DNA from: an uncultured Bacteroidales bacterium
GTDB taxonomy: Bacteria > Bacteroidota > Bacteroidia > Bacteroidales > Muribaculaceae
NCBI GenBank assembly: GCA_905210435.1
Contig: CAJLWO010000045.1
Location: 1-23,349, forward strand
Reading direction: 5' to 3'
DNA: 23,349 bases
Position 1 is the first letter of the stretch. The number at the start of each line of letters is the position of its first letter. The notes beneath the pieces were generated by a model, which ran no database searches, was not told where the DNA came from, and saw only the letters and a program-made list of their open reading frames with translations. Shown piece by piece: positions 7,546-13,687 of the stretch. A program made the position numbers and the translations under genes.

Positions 7546-8448
7546 ATGGCAGACGATATAATCAGACTTGATACTATAGAGCAATATAACCGGATGCTCG
7601 GGTTAGAAACGCTCCACCCCCTGGTATCGGTTACCGACTTGTCGAAACTGAAAAGCATCAGGCATTGCCGTAGGGAATACGGTTTCTATTGCATATATTA
7701 TAAGGCGCTGAAATGCGGTACATTGCAATACGGACGCCGCGAATACGACTATCAGGAGGGTACGCTGCTCTTCATTTCGCCCGGCCAGGTGGCAGGCGTG
7801 AATGACGGAGGCGAGACACTTAATCCGAAAGGACTCGCACTGATGTTCCATCCCGATTTGCTTTACGGCACATCTCTTGCACGACGCATGAAGGATTACA
7901 CTTTCTTTTCCTACGACTCCAATGAGGCCCTCCACATGTCGGAACGGGAGAAACAGGTTATACTCAACTGTTTCCATGAGATTGCAGCCGAGCTTGAACA
8001 TGCCATCGACAAGCATACCAAGCAGATTGTGACATCTACAATCGAGACAATGCTCAACTACTGCACGCGCTTCTACGACCGCCAGTTCATCACGCGCGAA
8101 GTGTCCAACCGCGGTATCCTGAGCCGTTTCGAGAATATCGTGCGCGAATGGTTCGATTCCGGAAAAGCTCGCGAACATGGGCTTCCCACCGTGCAGATGT
8201 GCGCCGGCGAAGCATGTCTCTCGCCCAACTATTTCGGTGACCTCGTCAAGAAAGAACTTGGAAAGACCGCGCAGGAATATATACAGCTCTATGTCATCGG
8301 GCGCGCCAAGGAACTCATTGCCGAGAATGAGATGAACGTCAGCGAGATTGCCTACGAGCTCGGTTTCAAATATCCCCACCATCTCACCCGCGTGTTCAAG
8401 AAAGTGACCGGGATGACCCCCAATGAATATCGAATGAAAGCATCATAA
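7546..8448 (+). CDS. AraC-family transcriptional regulator
   Basis: This protein of about 300 residues has an N-terminal cupin-like domain (about residues 35-105; segments G-T-L-Q-Y-G-R-R-E-Y and L-F-I-S-P-G-Q-V). The C-terminal AraC domain spans about 200-300. It contains A-C-L-S-P-N-Y-F-G-D-L-V-K-K and the second helix-turn-helix V-S-E-I-A-Y-E-L-G-F-K-Y-P-H-H-L, then the family ending G-M-T-P-N-E-Y-R. The ATG at 7546 is preferred over the upstream ATG at 7480 because a well-formed promoter lies between them. Repeats upstream suggest autoregulation. The flavodoxin-fold lipoprotein follows 20 bp downstream and is the likely co-regulated target. Confidence 0.88.
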   Translation: MADDIIRLDTIEQYNRMLGLETLHPLVSVTDLSKLKSIRHCRREYGFYCIYYKALKCGTLQYGRREYDYQEGTLLFISPGQVAGVNDGGETLNPKGLALMFHPDLLYGTSLARRMKDYTFFSYDSNEALHMSEREKQVILNCFHEIAAELEHAIDKHTKQIVTSTIETMLNYCTRFYDRQFITREVSNRGILSRFENIVREWFDSGKAREHGLPTVQMCAGEACLSPNYFGDLVKKELGKTAQEYIQLYVIGRAKELIAENEMNVSEIAYELGFKYPHHLTRVFKKVTGMTPNEYRMKAS

Positions 8449-8468
8449 ATTGAAAAATATCAAATAAA

Positions 8469-9182
8469 ATGATTGTTATGAAACATATTGCAACAGCACT
8501 ACTTTCCGGCGCGATTATGATGTGCGCCGCCGCATGTTCATCCGACAAGAAGACTGAGGACAACGCACAACAGCCTGCGGAGACTTCCGACCCCAACGGT
8601 CTGCCGGTCTACGACATTCCTTTCTCCGCCACATCTACACTCGGCAAGACCGATAAAAAAGTGCTCGTGCTCTCGGCAAGCCCCCGTCGCGGCGGTAACA
8701 CCGATCTGCTTTGCGACGAGTTCGTACGCGGAGCGCGTGAAGCCGGAGGTGACGTGGAGAAAATATTCCTTGACGACTACAAGATAGACTTCTTCCACGA
8801 GGAGCATACCACGGCACCCGATACCGTAGTGACTCCCGGCGACCAGGCTCCCCTGATTATTCAGAAAATGGTCGATGCCGATATTATAGTCCTGTCGAGT
8901 CCGGTCTACTATATGAACATCGACGGCCAGCTCAAGACCCTTATGGACCGCTGTTACCGCAACGCCGGTATGAAAGGCAAGGAGTTCTACTACATAACCG
9001 CCTGCGCCGACAGTGACCCCGCTACCGCCGAGGCAGCCATTTTCGCATTCCGCGGTTTTGTGGTATGTCTGCCGCAACCTACCGAACGCGGAAGCGTGAA
9101 GGCCCTCGGACTCGGCCGCAAAGGCGCGGTCGACGGCTCGGCATATCTCAACGAAGCATACGAGCTCGGCAAGACAATATGA
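8469..9182 (+). CDS. Exported lipoprotein with flavodoxin/NADPH-dependent FMN reductase fold
   Basis: The N-terminus is a lipoprotein signal: a hydrophobic stretch ending in M-C-A-A-A-C, with the lipid-accepting cysteine at residue 23. No twin-arginine motif is present. After a linker of about 35 residues comes a flavodoxin-like domain. It opens K-V-L-V-L-S-A-S-P-R-R-G-G-N-T (about 61-75), a typical FMN phosphate-binding loop, and continues with A-D-I-I-V-L-S-S-P-V-Y-Y-M-N (about 138-151). The cysteine-rich segment found between these motifs in iron-sulfur flavoprotein relatives is missing; the equivalent stretch is F-F-H-E-E-H-T-T. The ATG at 8469 follows an A-rich leader; the ATG at 8478 is an alternative. 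It lies 20 bp after the AraC-family gene, so an operon is likely. The flavin-dependent activity and substrate are inferred, not known. Confidence 0.82.
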   Translation: MIVMKHIATALLSGAIMMCAAACSSDKKTEDNAQQPAETSDPNGLPVYDIPFSATSTLGKTDKKVLVLSASPRRGGNTDLLCDEFVRGAREAGGDVEKIFLDDYKIDFFHEEHTTAPDTVVTPGDQAPLIIQKMVDADIIVLSSPVYYMNIDGQLKTLMDRCYRNAGMKGKEFYYITACADSDPATAEAAIFAFRGFVVCLPQPTERGSVKALGLGRKGAVDGSAYLNEAYELGKTI

Positions 9183-9237
9183 TACTTTTATAAAAACTAC
9201 GGCGCTAATTGACCGCGGGGACAGCGCCTGATTGAAC

Positions 9238-9324
9238 TGAATGGAGCGGGGGCGTGCCGCCCCCGTGGTAACTTTCTGCTGTTTAGAATAATACCACGGG
9301 GGCGAGACGCCCCCGCTCCATTCA
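9238..9324. repeat. Large inverted repeat of GGGGGCG palindromes
   Basis: Two 33-base arms, 9238-9270 and 9292-9324, are reverse complements except at two adjacent central bases, and are separated by 21 bases. Each arm contains its own palindrome (GGGGGCG, 3 bases, CGCCCCC). The element fills the gap between the convergent flavodoxin lipoprotein and rubredoxin genes. It could end transcription from both sides. The nested palindromes resemble a REP/BIME or small non-autonomous element. Confidence 0.85.
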
Positions 9325-9360
9325 ACTTAATTGCACATTCGCTTGTGGAGAGGCTGTACC

Positions 9361-9525
9361 TTATTCCACAGGCACAAACTGGTCTTTGCCTACTCCGCAC
9401 AGGGGGCATACCCAGTCGTCGGGAAGGTCGGCAAACGATGTGCCGGGTTCGATACCGTTTTCAGGGTCACCTTTTGCGGGGTCATATTCCCACCCGCATA
9501 CTTCGCATACATATTTCCGGTCCAT
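9361..9525 (-). CDS. Rubredoxin
   Basis: Translating the minus strand from ATG 9525 to TAA 9361 gives a 54-residue protein starting MDRKYVCEVCGWEYDPAKG. The two rubredoxin knuckles are intact: C7-E-V-C10-G and C40-P-L-C43-G, with the usual aromatic residues Y5, Y14, F31, W38 and F50. Length and motif spacing match the single-iron rubredoxin family, which carries one electron at low potential in the cytoplasm. The gene starts 12 bp after the hcp stop on the same strand, so it is probably co-transcribed. It may supply electrons to Hcp or to an oxygen/peroxide reductase elsewhere. Confidence 0.95.
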   Translation of the reverse strand: MDRKYVCEVCGWEYDPAKGDPENGIEPGTSFADLPDDWVCPLCGVGKDQFVPVE

Positions 9526-9537
9526 AGTTCAAAATAT

Positions 9538-11193
9538 TTAGTTATTTATAAGAATGGATATGTCATTTTCAACAGTCGAGATAGTGCCGATATTGAATTT
9601 ATCCTGAAGCACCTTGAGGATATTCGGCGTAAAGAATGCCGGGAGTGTCGGCCCCGTGTGTATATTCCGGACTCCGAGTGCCAGAAGAGCCAGCAGCACT
9701 ATGACGGCTTTCTGCTCGTACCATGCTATGTTGTAGACAATGGGCAGGTCGTTGATGCTCTCCAGCCCGAAAGCGTCTTTCAGCGCGAGGGCTATCCTAA
9801 CAAGCGAATATGAATCGTTGCACTGTCCGGCATCGAGTACGCGCGGCACACCTTCGATATCGCCAAGCGGCAGCTTGTTATAGCGGTATTTGGCGCATCC
9901 GGCCGTAAGTATCACGCAGTCCTGAGGAAGAGCCTCGGCAAACTTCGTGTAATACTCACGCGACGGGAAACGGCCGTCGCATCCGGCCATGACAACGAAT
10001 TTGCGTATTTTGCCGCGTTTAATCAGGTCGATGATTTTCGGGGCAAGTTCGATTACCTGATGATGGGCGAATCCGCCGGTAATTTCTCCGTGCTCTATCT
10101 CCACCGGGGGCTGACATTGCTGAGCCCGTGCGATAAGAGAGGAGAAATCTTTCTTTCCGTCGGCGCCGACATCGATATGATGCGTGCCCGGCATGCCGAC
10201 TACGCCCGTCGTATACACACGGTCGAGATACGTACAGTTTTTGCGCGGAGGCACGATACAGTTCGAAGTGAACAGGAACACACCGTTGAACTTCTCAAAC
10301 TCGTCGGTTTGCTTCCACCAGGCGTTGCCGTAGTTGCCGGCGAAGTGTGGATATTTCTTGAACGCGGGATAATATTGTCCCGGGAGCATTTCAGAGTGGG
10401 TGTAGATGTCGACACCCTTGTCCTTGCTCTGTTCGAGCAATTCTTCGAGGTCTTTGAGGTCGTGGCCGCTGATGAGGATACCGGGACGGTTGCGCACGCC
10501 TATGTCCACTTTGGTGATTTCCGGGTTGCCGTAGCTTCCGGTATTGGCTTTGTCGAGAAGCGCCATAGCGCTTACGCCGCCGTGTCCCACGTAAAGCACG
10601 AGCTGTGTGAGTTCGTCGGCTCCCAGATCATGGCGTGCCGTCTCGGCCATCGCATGCTCGATTACGGCATAGACATCATCGTCCTCGTAGCCGAGATTGG
10701 CGGCATGCCGGGCATAGGCGGCCATACCTTTGCAGCCGTATATGGCCAGTTGCTTCAGTCCGCGTATGTCATCGTCGGTCTCGGCGAGCACTCCGGTCAC
10801 CGGCTCATATTTTTCGGCTTCGTCGGGTGTGGCGCGGAATTCTATCGGGGCGAGATCGGGCAAGGCGATGCCGTTGGCTTTCGCCGTCGCAAGAAGTCGA
10901 TTCTTGACTTCAAACGCATGCCTGATATATCCGTCGAGCGAGTCATTGTCAAAATTGGCGTTGGTGATGGTGGTGAACAGCGAGTCAATGACTTCATGAC
11001 TCGCTTCGCGCGATGCCATGCCCTTTTCGCGCAACGCACGGTTTATCGCCGAGATGCCGCGTACGGCATAAAGCAGCAGGTCCATTCTTGCCGATGTGTC
11101 GGCATGTTTACCGCATACGCCTATCTTTTCGCATCCTTTACCACGCGCCGTCTCCTGGCACTGGTAGCAAAACATATCGGGTCGGCTATCCAT
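9538..11193 (-). CDS. hcp: Hybrid cluster protein (hydroxylamine reductase Hcp)
   Basis: This 551-residue protein carries every expected metal ligand. The N-terminal cysteines C9, C12, C21 and C27 (C-x2-C-x8-C-x5-C) are the class I spacing of anaerobes, which binds a cubane cluster. The hybrid 4Fe-2S-2O cluster ligands are all present: H244, E268, C312, C405, C433, C458, E493 and K495. The family reduces NO to N2O and hydroxylamine to ammonia in vitro, and protects against nitrosative stress in the cytoplasm. It is the second gene of a cupin-hcp-rubredoxin operon, 9 bp after the cupin stop. Likely control lies upstream of the cupin. Confidence 0.96.
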   Translation of the reverse strand: MDSRPDMFCYQCQETARGKGCEKIGVCGKHADTSARMDLLLYAVRGISAINRALREKGMASREASHEVIDSLFTTITNANFDNDSLDGYIRHAFEVKNRLLATAKANGIALPDLAPIEFRATPDEAEKYEPVTGVLAETDDDIRGLKQLAIYGCKGMAAYARHAANLGYEDDDVYAVIEHAMAETARHDLGADELTQLVLYVGHGGVSAMALLDKANTGSYGNPEITKVDIGVRNRPGILISGHDLKDLEELLEQSKDKGVDIYTHSEMLPGQYYPAFKKYPHFAGNYGNAWWKQTDEFEKFNGVFLFTSNCIVPPRKNCTYLDRVYTTGVVGMPGTHHIDVGADGKKDFSSLIARAQQCQPPVEIEHGEITGGFAHHQVIELAPKIIDLIKRGKIRKFVVMAGCDGRFPSREYYTKFAEALPQDCVILTAGCAKYRYNKLPLGDIEGVPRVLDAGQCNDSYSLVRIALALKDAFGLESINDLPIVYNIAWYEQKAVIVLLALLALGVRNIHTGPTLPAFFTPNILKVLQDKFNIGTISTVENDISILINN

Positions 11194-11202
11194 AACAATT
11201 CC

Positions 11203-11538
11203 TTATTTTGACGATTTGACTTTGACAAGCATCATCTTGGAGTCGGCGTTGGCCTTGACGCAGTGGGGCACTCCTTCACCCATCAGCATGAATTCGCCCG
11301 CTTTCAGCACATGCTGTCGGTCAATCATCGTGAACTCGATTTCACCCTCGAGCACATATACCATCACGTCGGCGGGTGCAAGATGTTTGGCGAGCTCCTG
11401 ATCTTTTTTGAATGCTAAAAGTGATACGCCACCGTTATCGTTTTCAAATATACTCTGAAAATGAACTTTCTCCTCTCCGGCTTCGACCTGAGGTGCGAGC
11501 GCGTGGACTTCTCCGAATTTGTATTCAGTCTTCAACAT
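11203..11538 (-). CDS. Small cupin-domain protein
   Basis: This 111-residue single-domain cupin runs from M-L-K-T-E-Y-K-F-G-E-V. It carries H-L-A-P-A-D-V-M-V-Y-V-L-E-G-E-I-E-F (about residues 50-67) and the second motif A-G-E-F-M-L-M-G-E-G-V-P-H (about 80-92). I start it at ATG 11538. The open frame extends to 11670, but that extension reads through AT-rich repeat DNA and the end of the DUF488 gene and has no cupin character. It heads the hcp operon. The first motif keeps only part of the usual metal-binding set (one His, one Glu), so metal binding is uncertain. Function is unknown beyond the fold. Confidence 0.85.
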   Translation of the reverse strand: MLKTEYKFGEVHALAPQVEAGEEKVHFQSIFENDNGGVSLLAFKKDQELAKHLAPADVMVYVLEGEIEFTMIDRQHVLKAGEFMLMGEGVPHCVKANADSKMMLVKVKSSK

Positions 11539-11557
11539 ATCATTCTGATTTTTAAGT

Positions 11558-11622
11558 GTTATTAATCTTATTAATGTTATTAATAGAGATTTGTTCCAAT
11601 ATAATGGAGGTTTGCTCCAATA
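11558..11622 (-). promoter_or_regulatory. Direct-repeat control region upstream of the cupin-hcp-rubredoxin operon
   Basis: On the plus strand, three tandem 9-bp units GTTATTAAT/CTTATTAAT/GTTATTAAT fill 11558-11584. The 12-mers TTTGTTCCAATA (11590-11601) and TTTGCTCCAATA (11611-11622) then lie in direct repeat 21 bp apart with one mismatch. They sit 50-85 bp upstream of the cupin ATG, between it and the DUF488 stop. The 21-bp spacing suits an AraC-type activator rather than a palindrome-binding Crp/Fnr protein. No convincing -33/-7 pair was found. Confidence 0.5.
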
Positions 11623-11642
11623 AATAGAACAGCGGCCGGCGG

Positions 11643-12029
11643 CTATTGTTCGGCTGCGACCGGACTCCATCCTGCTTCGGCAAGCATCTGTTCAAGCACG
11701 ACAGCATTGTTGCACTGACGGTCGTGCGACGAATACAGCAGCGTCACCTTCGGCTTATCCTCTATCGCTTTCAGCAGCGAGCTATATGCCGGATTGCCGC
11801 GCAGTTCGGCCTTGTAGCGTTTCACAAACTCGTCCCAAAGGTTATCGGGGTCGGTGTGAAACCATTCCCTGAGTTCAGTCGACGGTGCAATATCCTTGTC
11901 CCACAGGTTGTAATGGAATGTCTCGTGCGACAGTCCCCTGGGCCACAGTCTGTCGATATATACCCTGAATCCGTCATCGGCCGATGCCGGCTCATACGCA
12001 CGTTTGATTGCTACTTCGTGTTTCATCAT
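11643..12029 (-). CDS. DUF488 domain-containing protein
   Basis: This protein of about 128 residues has the DUF488 hallmark F-R-V-Y-I-D-R-L-W-P-R-G-L near the N-terminus, then W-D-K-D-I-A-P-S-T-E-L-R-x-W-F and a L-L-Y-S-S-H-D segment near the end. Length matches the short YeaO-like family. Molecular function is unknown. I chose ATG 12029 because the family begins close to this point; the frame extends to 12053 and a second ATG lies at 12026. It precedes the cupin gene on the same strand by 104 bp and is divergent from the beta-lactamase gene. Co-transcription with the hcp operon is possible, but the repeats in the gap argue for a separate control point. Confidence 0.85.
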   Translation of the reverse strand: MMKHEVAIKRAYEPASADDGFRVYIDRLWPRGLSHETFHYNLWDKDIAPSTELREWFHTDPDNLWDEFVKRYKAELRGNPAYSSLLKAIEDKPKVTLLYSSHDRQCNNAVVLEQMLAEAGWSPVAAEQ

Positions 12030-12065
12030 GTCATAAATTTTTATTATTAACAACTCTATTGCATG

Positions 12066-12097
12066 ATTGGTTTTTTTATGAAAATGTCATAATTTTG
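12066..12097 (+). promoter_or_regulatory. Bacteroidota-type promoter of the beta-lactamase gene
   Basis: ATTG (12066-12069), a 20-bp spacer and TAATTTTG (12090-12097) fit the TTTG-N19/20-TAnnTTTG consensus. The ATG follows 25 bases after the -7 box, in an A-rich leader with no Shine-Dalgarno. Confidence 0.72.
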
Positions 12098-12121
12098 CTA
12101 ATTATAAAAAATAGCTGAAAT

Positions 12122-13093
12122 ATGAAAAAAATTATAAGCCTGTTTGGTGTACTGCCACTCATGGCAGCCTCGCTGCTGGGCAGCTGCTCAGGCTCGAAGG
12201 CTAACCGCGCCGAAGCCTCACCGTCACCGCGTGAGACAATGATTGACCAACTTCGCGATTCACTGTCACATATCGCCGGAGAGTATCCCGGGGAAATCGG
12301 CATAGCGTTGCTGACATCGCCCGGCGATACCGTCGTTGTGGCCGACGAGGACAAATATCCCCTCATGAGCGTGTTCAAGCTCCATCAGGCAATATCGTTG
12401 TGCCGTCTGTTTGATGAGCAGGGCACATCGCTTGATACCGTACTCGAAATCCCTCGCCGTAAGCTCAATCCGGCCACATGGTCGCCGATGCTTAAGGATT
12501 ACACCGCCGACCCCATACGTATTTCGGTGCGTGACATGCTGCGATATACGCTGACTCAAAGCGACAACAATGCCAGCAACTATCTGTTTGAGACAGTCGA
12601 ACCCGTCGCCGCTGCCGACAGTTTTATATCTACGATTATACCCCGCACCGGTTTCCGTATCGTTGCCACCGAGGCCGAAATGTTTGACAATCATGCCCTT
12701 TGCTACGAAAACCATTCATCACCTCTCGGGACCGCATTGCTGATTGACAGGCTTTTTACCGACAGCATAATTGATACTGCCTCGCGCGATTTCATCTGTA
12801 CCACCCTCGGCCAAAGTACCACAGGCACCGACCGCATCGTCGCTCCGCTTGCCGGCAAGGATGGGGTGACCGTAGCCCATAAGACCGGTTCCGGCTTCCG
12901 CAACGCCGACGGCATTCTCTCGGCCCACAATGATGTGGCATTTGTCACCCTCCCCGACGGTACTTATTACTCTCTTGCGGTATTTGTAAAAGACTTCAAC
13001 GGTTCCGAACAGGAGGCCGCCAAAGCCATAGCCCGCATATCATCGACCGTCTATACCGCCTTGACCTCGATTCCATCCACCGCTGAAAAATAA
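12122..13093 (+). CDS. Class A beta-lactamase, lipoprotein, subclass A2-like
   Basis: This 323-residue serine beta-lactamase has a lipoprotein signal with lipobox L-G-S-C, lipidated cysteine C22. The active-site motifs are intact: S83-V-F-K86 (S70-x-x-K73 equivalent), S147-D-N149 (SDN loop), E184/E186 in T-E-A-E-M on the omega loop (E166 equivalent), and K254-T-G256 (KTG). The omega-loop form and downstream H-A-L-C-Y-E-N-H-S-S-P-L resemble the CepA/CfxA/PER group common in Bacteroidales, which are mostly cephalosporinases. The exact spectrum cannot be read from sequence. It is the first of two genes; the Nim-like gene begins 14 bp later. It appears chromosomal, with no mobile element beside it. 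Confidence 0.93.
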   Translation: MKKIISLFGVLPLMAASLLGSCSGSKANRAEASPSPRETMIDQLRDSLSHIAGEYPGEIGIALLTSPGDTVVVADEDKYPLMSVFKLHQAISLCRLFDEQGTSLDTVLEIPRRKLNPATWSPMLKDYTADPIRISVRDMLRYTLTQSDNNASNYLFETVEPVAAADSFISTIIPRTGFRIVATEAEMFDNHALCYENHSSPLGTALLIDRLFTDSIIDTASRDFICTTLGQSTTGTDRIVAPLAGKDGVTVAHKTGSGFRNADGILSAHNDVAFVTLPDGTYYSLAVFVKDFNGSEQEAAKAIARISSTVYTALTSIPSTAEK

Positions 13094-13107
13094 AAACAGT
13101 CCCCGCT

Positions 13108-13590
13108 ATGCGACAAATGAGGAAAATCAACCGGTGTAAAGACGCCGACTGGGCCTTTGAAGTATTCGACAAAGCGCCCTACGTCACTGTTAGTATGGTA
13201 CGCCCCGACGGCACACCTTACGGCCTGCCGCTCTCGCTCGTGCGTAAAGATGATACGACATTCTATTTCCATTGTGCCTCCGAAGGCGAAAAAATCGATT
13301 GCTTCCGCCACAGCCCCGTCGTTAGCCTCTCCGCTGTCAGCCGCTGCACGCCGCGCTATGAGGAGGAAAAGAATAACTTTACCGAATATTTCCATTCGGC
13401 CATTGCGCTCGGCCGTGTCGACATAGTGGACGACCCCGGGGAAAAACGCGAGGCCCTGAGTCTCCTTTGCGAGCGTTTCCTGCCAAAATATATGCAACAC
13501 TTCGACGAAGCAATAGCCCGCAGCCTCGCCATAACGACAGTGGTGCGCGTCACTCTTACCGAACCGCCTGTCGGCAAATGCAAACCGTGA
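13108..13590 (+). CDS. Nim-like pyridoxamine 5'-phosphate oxidase-fold flavoprotein
   Basis: This 160-residue split-barrel protein follows the Nim family pattern. An N-terminal M-R-K segment leads to V-S-M-V-R-P-D-G-T-P-Y-G-L-P-L-S (about 28-43). F-Y-F-H-C-A-S-E-G-E-K-I-D (about 52-64) follows, with H55 at the cofactor-contacting position of the family. The G-R-V-D-I-V-D-D-P-G-E-K-R-E-A-L segment follows at about 102-117. Some family members (NimA-type) reduce 5-nitroimidazoles, while many chromosomal homologues have no known role, so resistance should not be assumed. It lies 14 bp after the beta-lactamase stop, so the two are probably one transcript. A second ATG lies three codons in. Confidence 0.85.
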   Translation: MRQMRKINRCKDADWAFEVFDKAPYVTVSMVRPDGTPYGLPLSLVRKDDTTFYFHCASEGEKIDCFRHSPVVSLSAVSRCTPRYEEEKNNFTEYFHSAIALGRVDIVDDPGEKREALSLLCERFLPKYMQHFDEAIARSLAITTVVRVTLTEPPVGKCKP

Positions 13591-13628
13591 CCCTGTATGT
13601 AATAGAATTATTGACTGGTGATAATAAA

Positions 13629-13660
13629 ATACCGGCCGCGACAGTCATCGCGGCCGGTAT
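13629..13660. terminator. Bidirectional hairpin terminator
   Basis: A perfect 13-bp stem (ATACCGGCCGCGA paired with TCGCGGCCGGTAT) closes a 6-base loop, CAGTCA. It sits between the convergent Nim-like and M16 peptidase genes. The right flank is moderately T-rich (CTGTATTATT) and the left flank reads as T-rich on the minus strand, so it can serve both genes. Confidence 0.85.
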
Positions 13661-13687
13661 CTGTATTATTGAATATCCCTGACAGGA

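Noticed and set aside
10060..11211. Long plus-strand open frame opposite hcp
   Set aside because: It is antisense to a fully conserved hcp with all ligands, and the translation shows no recognisable domain.
11539..11670. 44-codon upstream extension of the cupin gene
   Set aside because: It runs through AT-rich repeats and into the DUF488 3' end; the cupin fold begins after the ATG at 11538.
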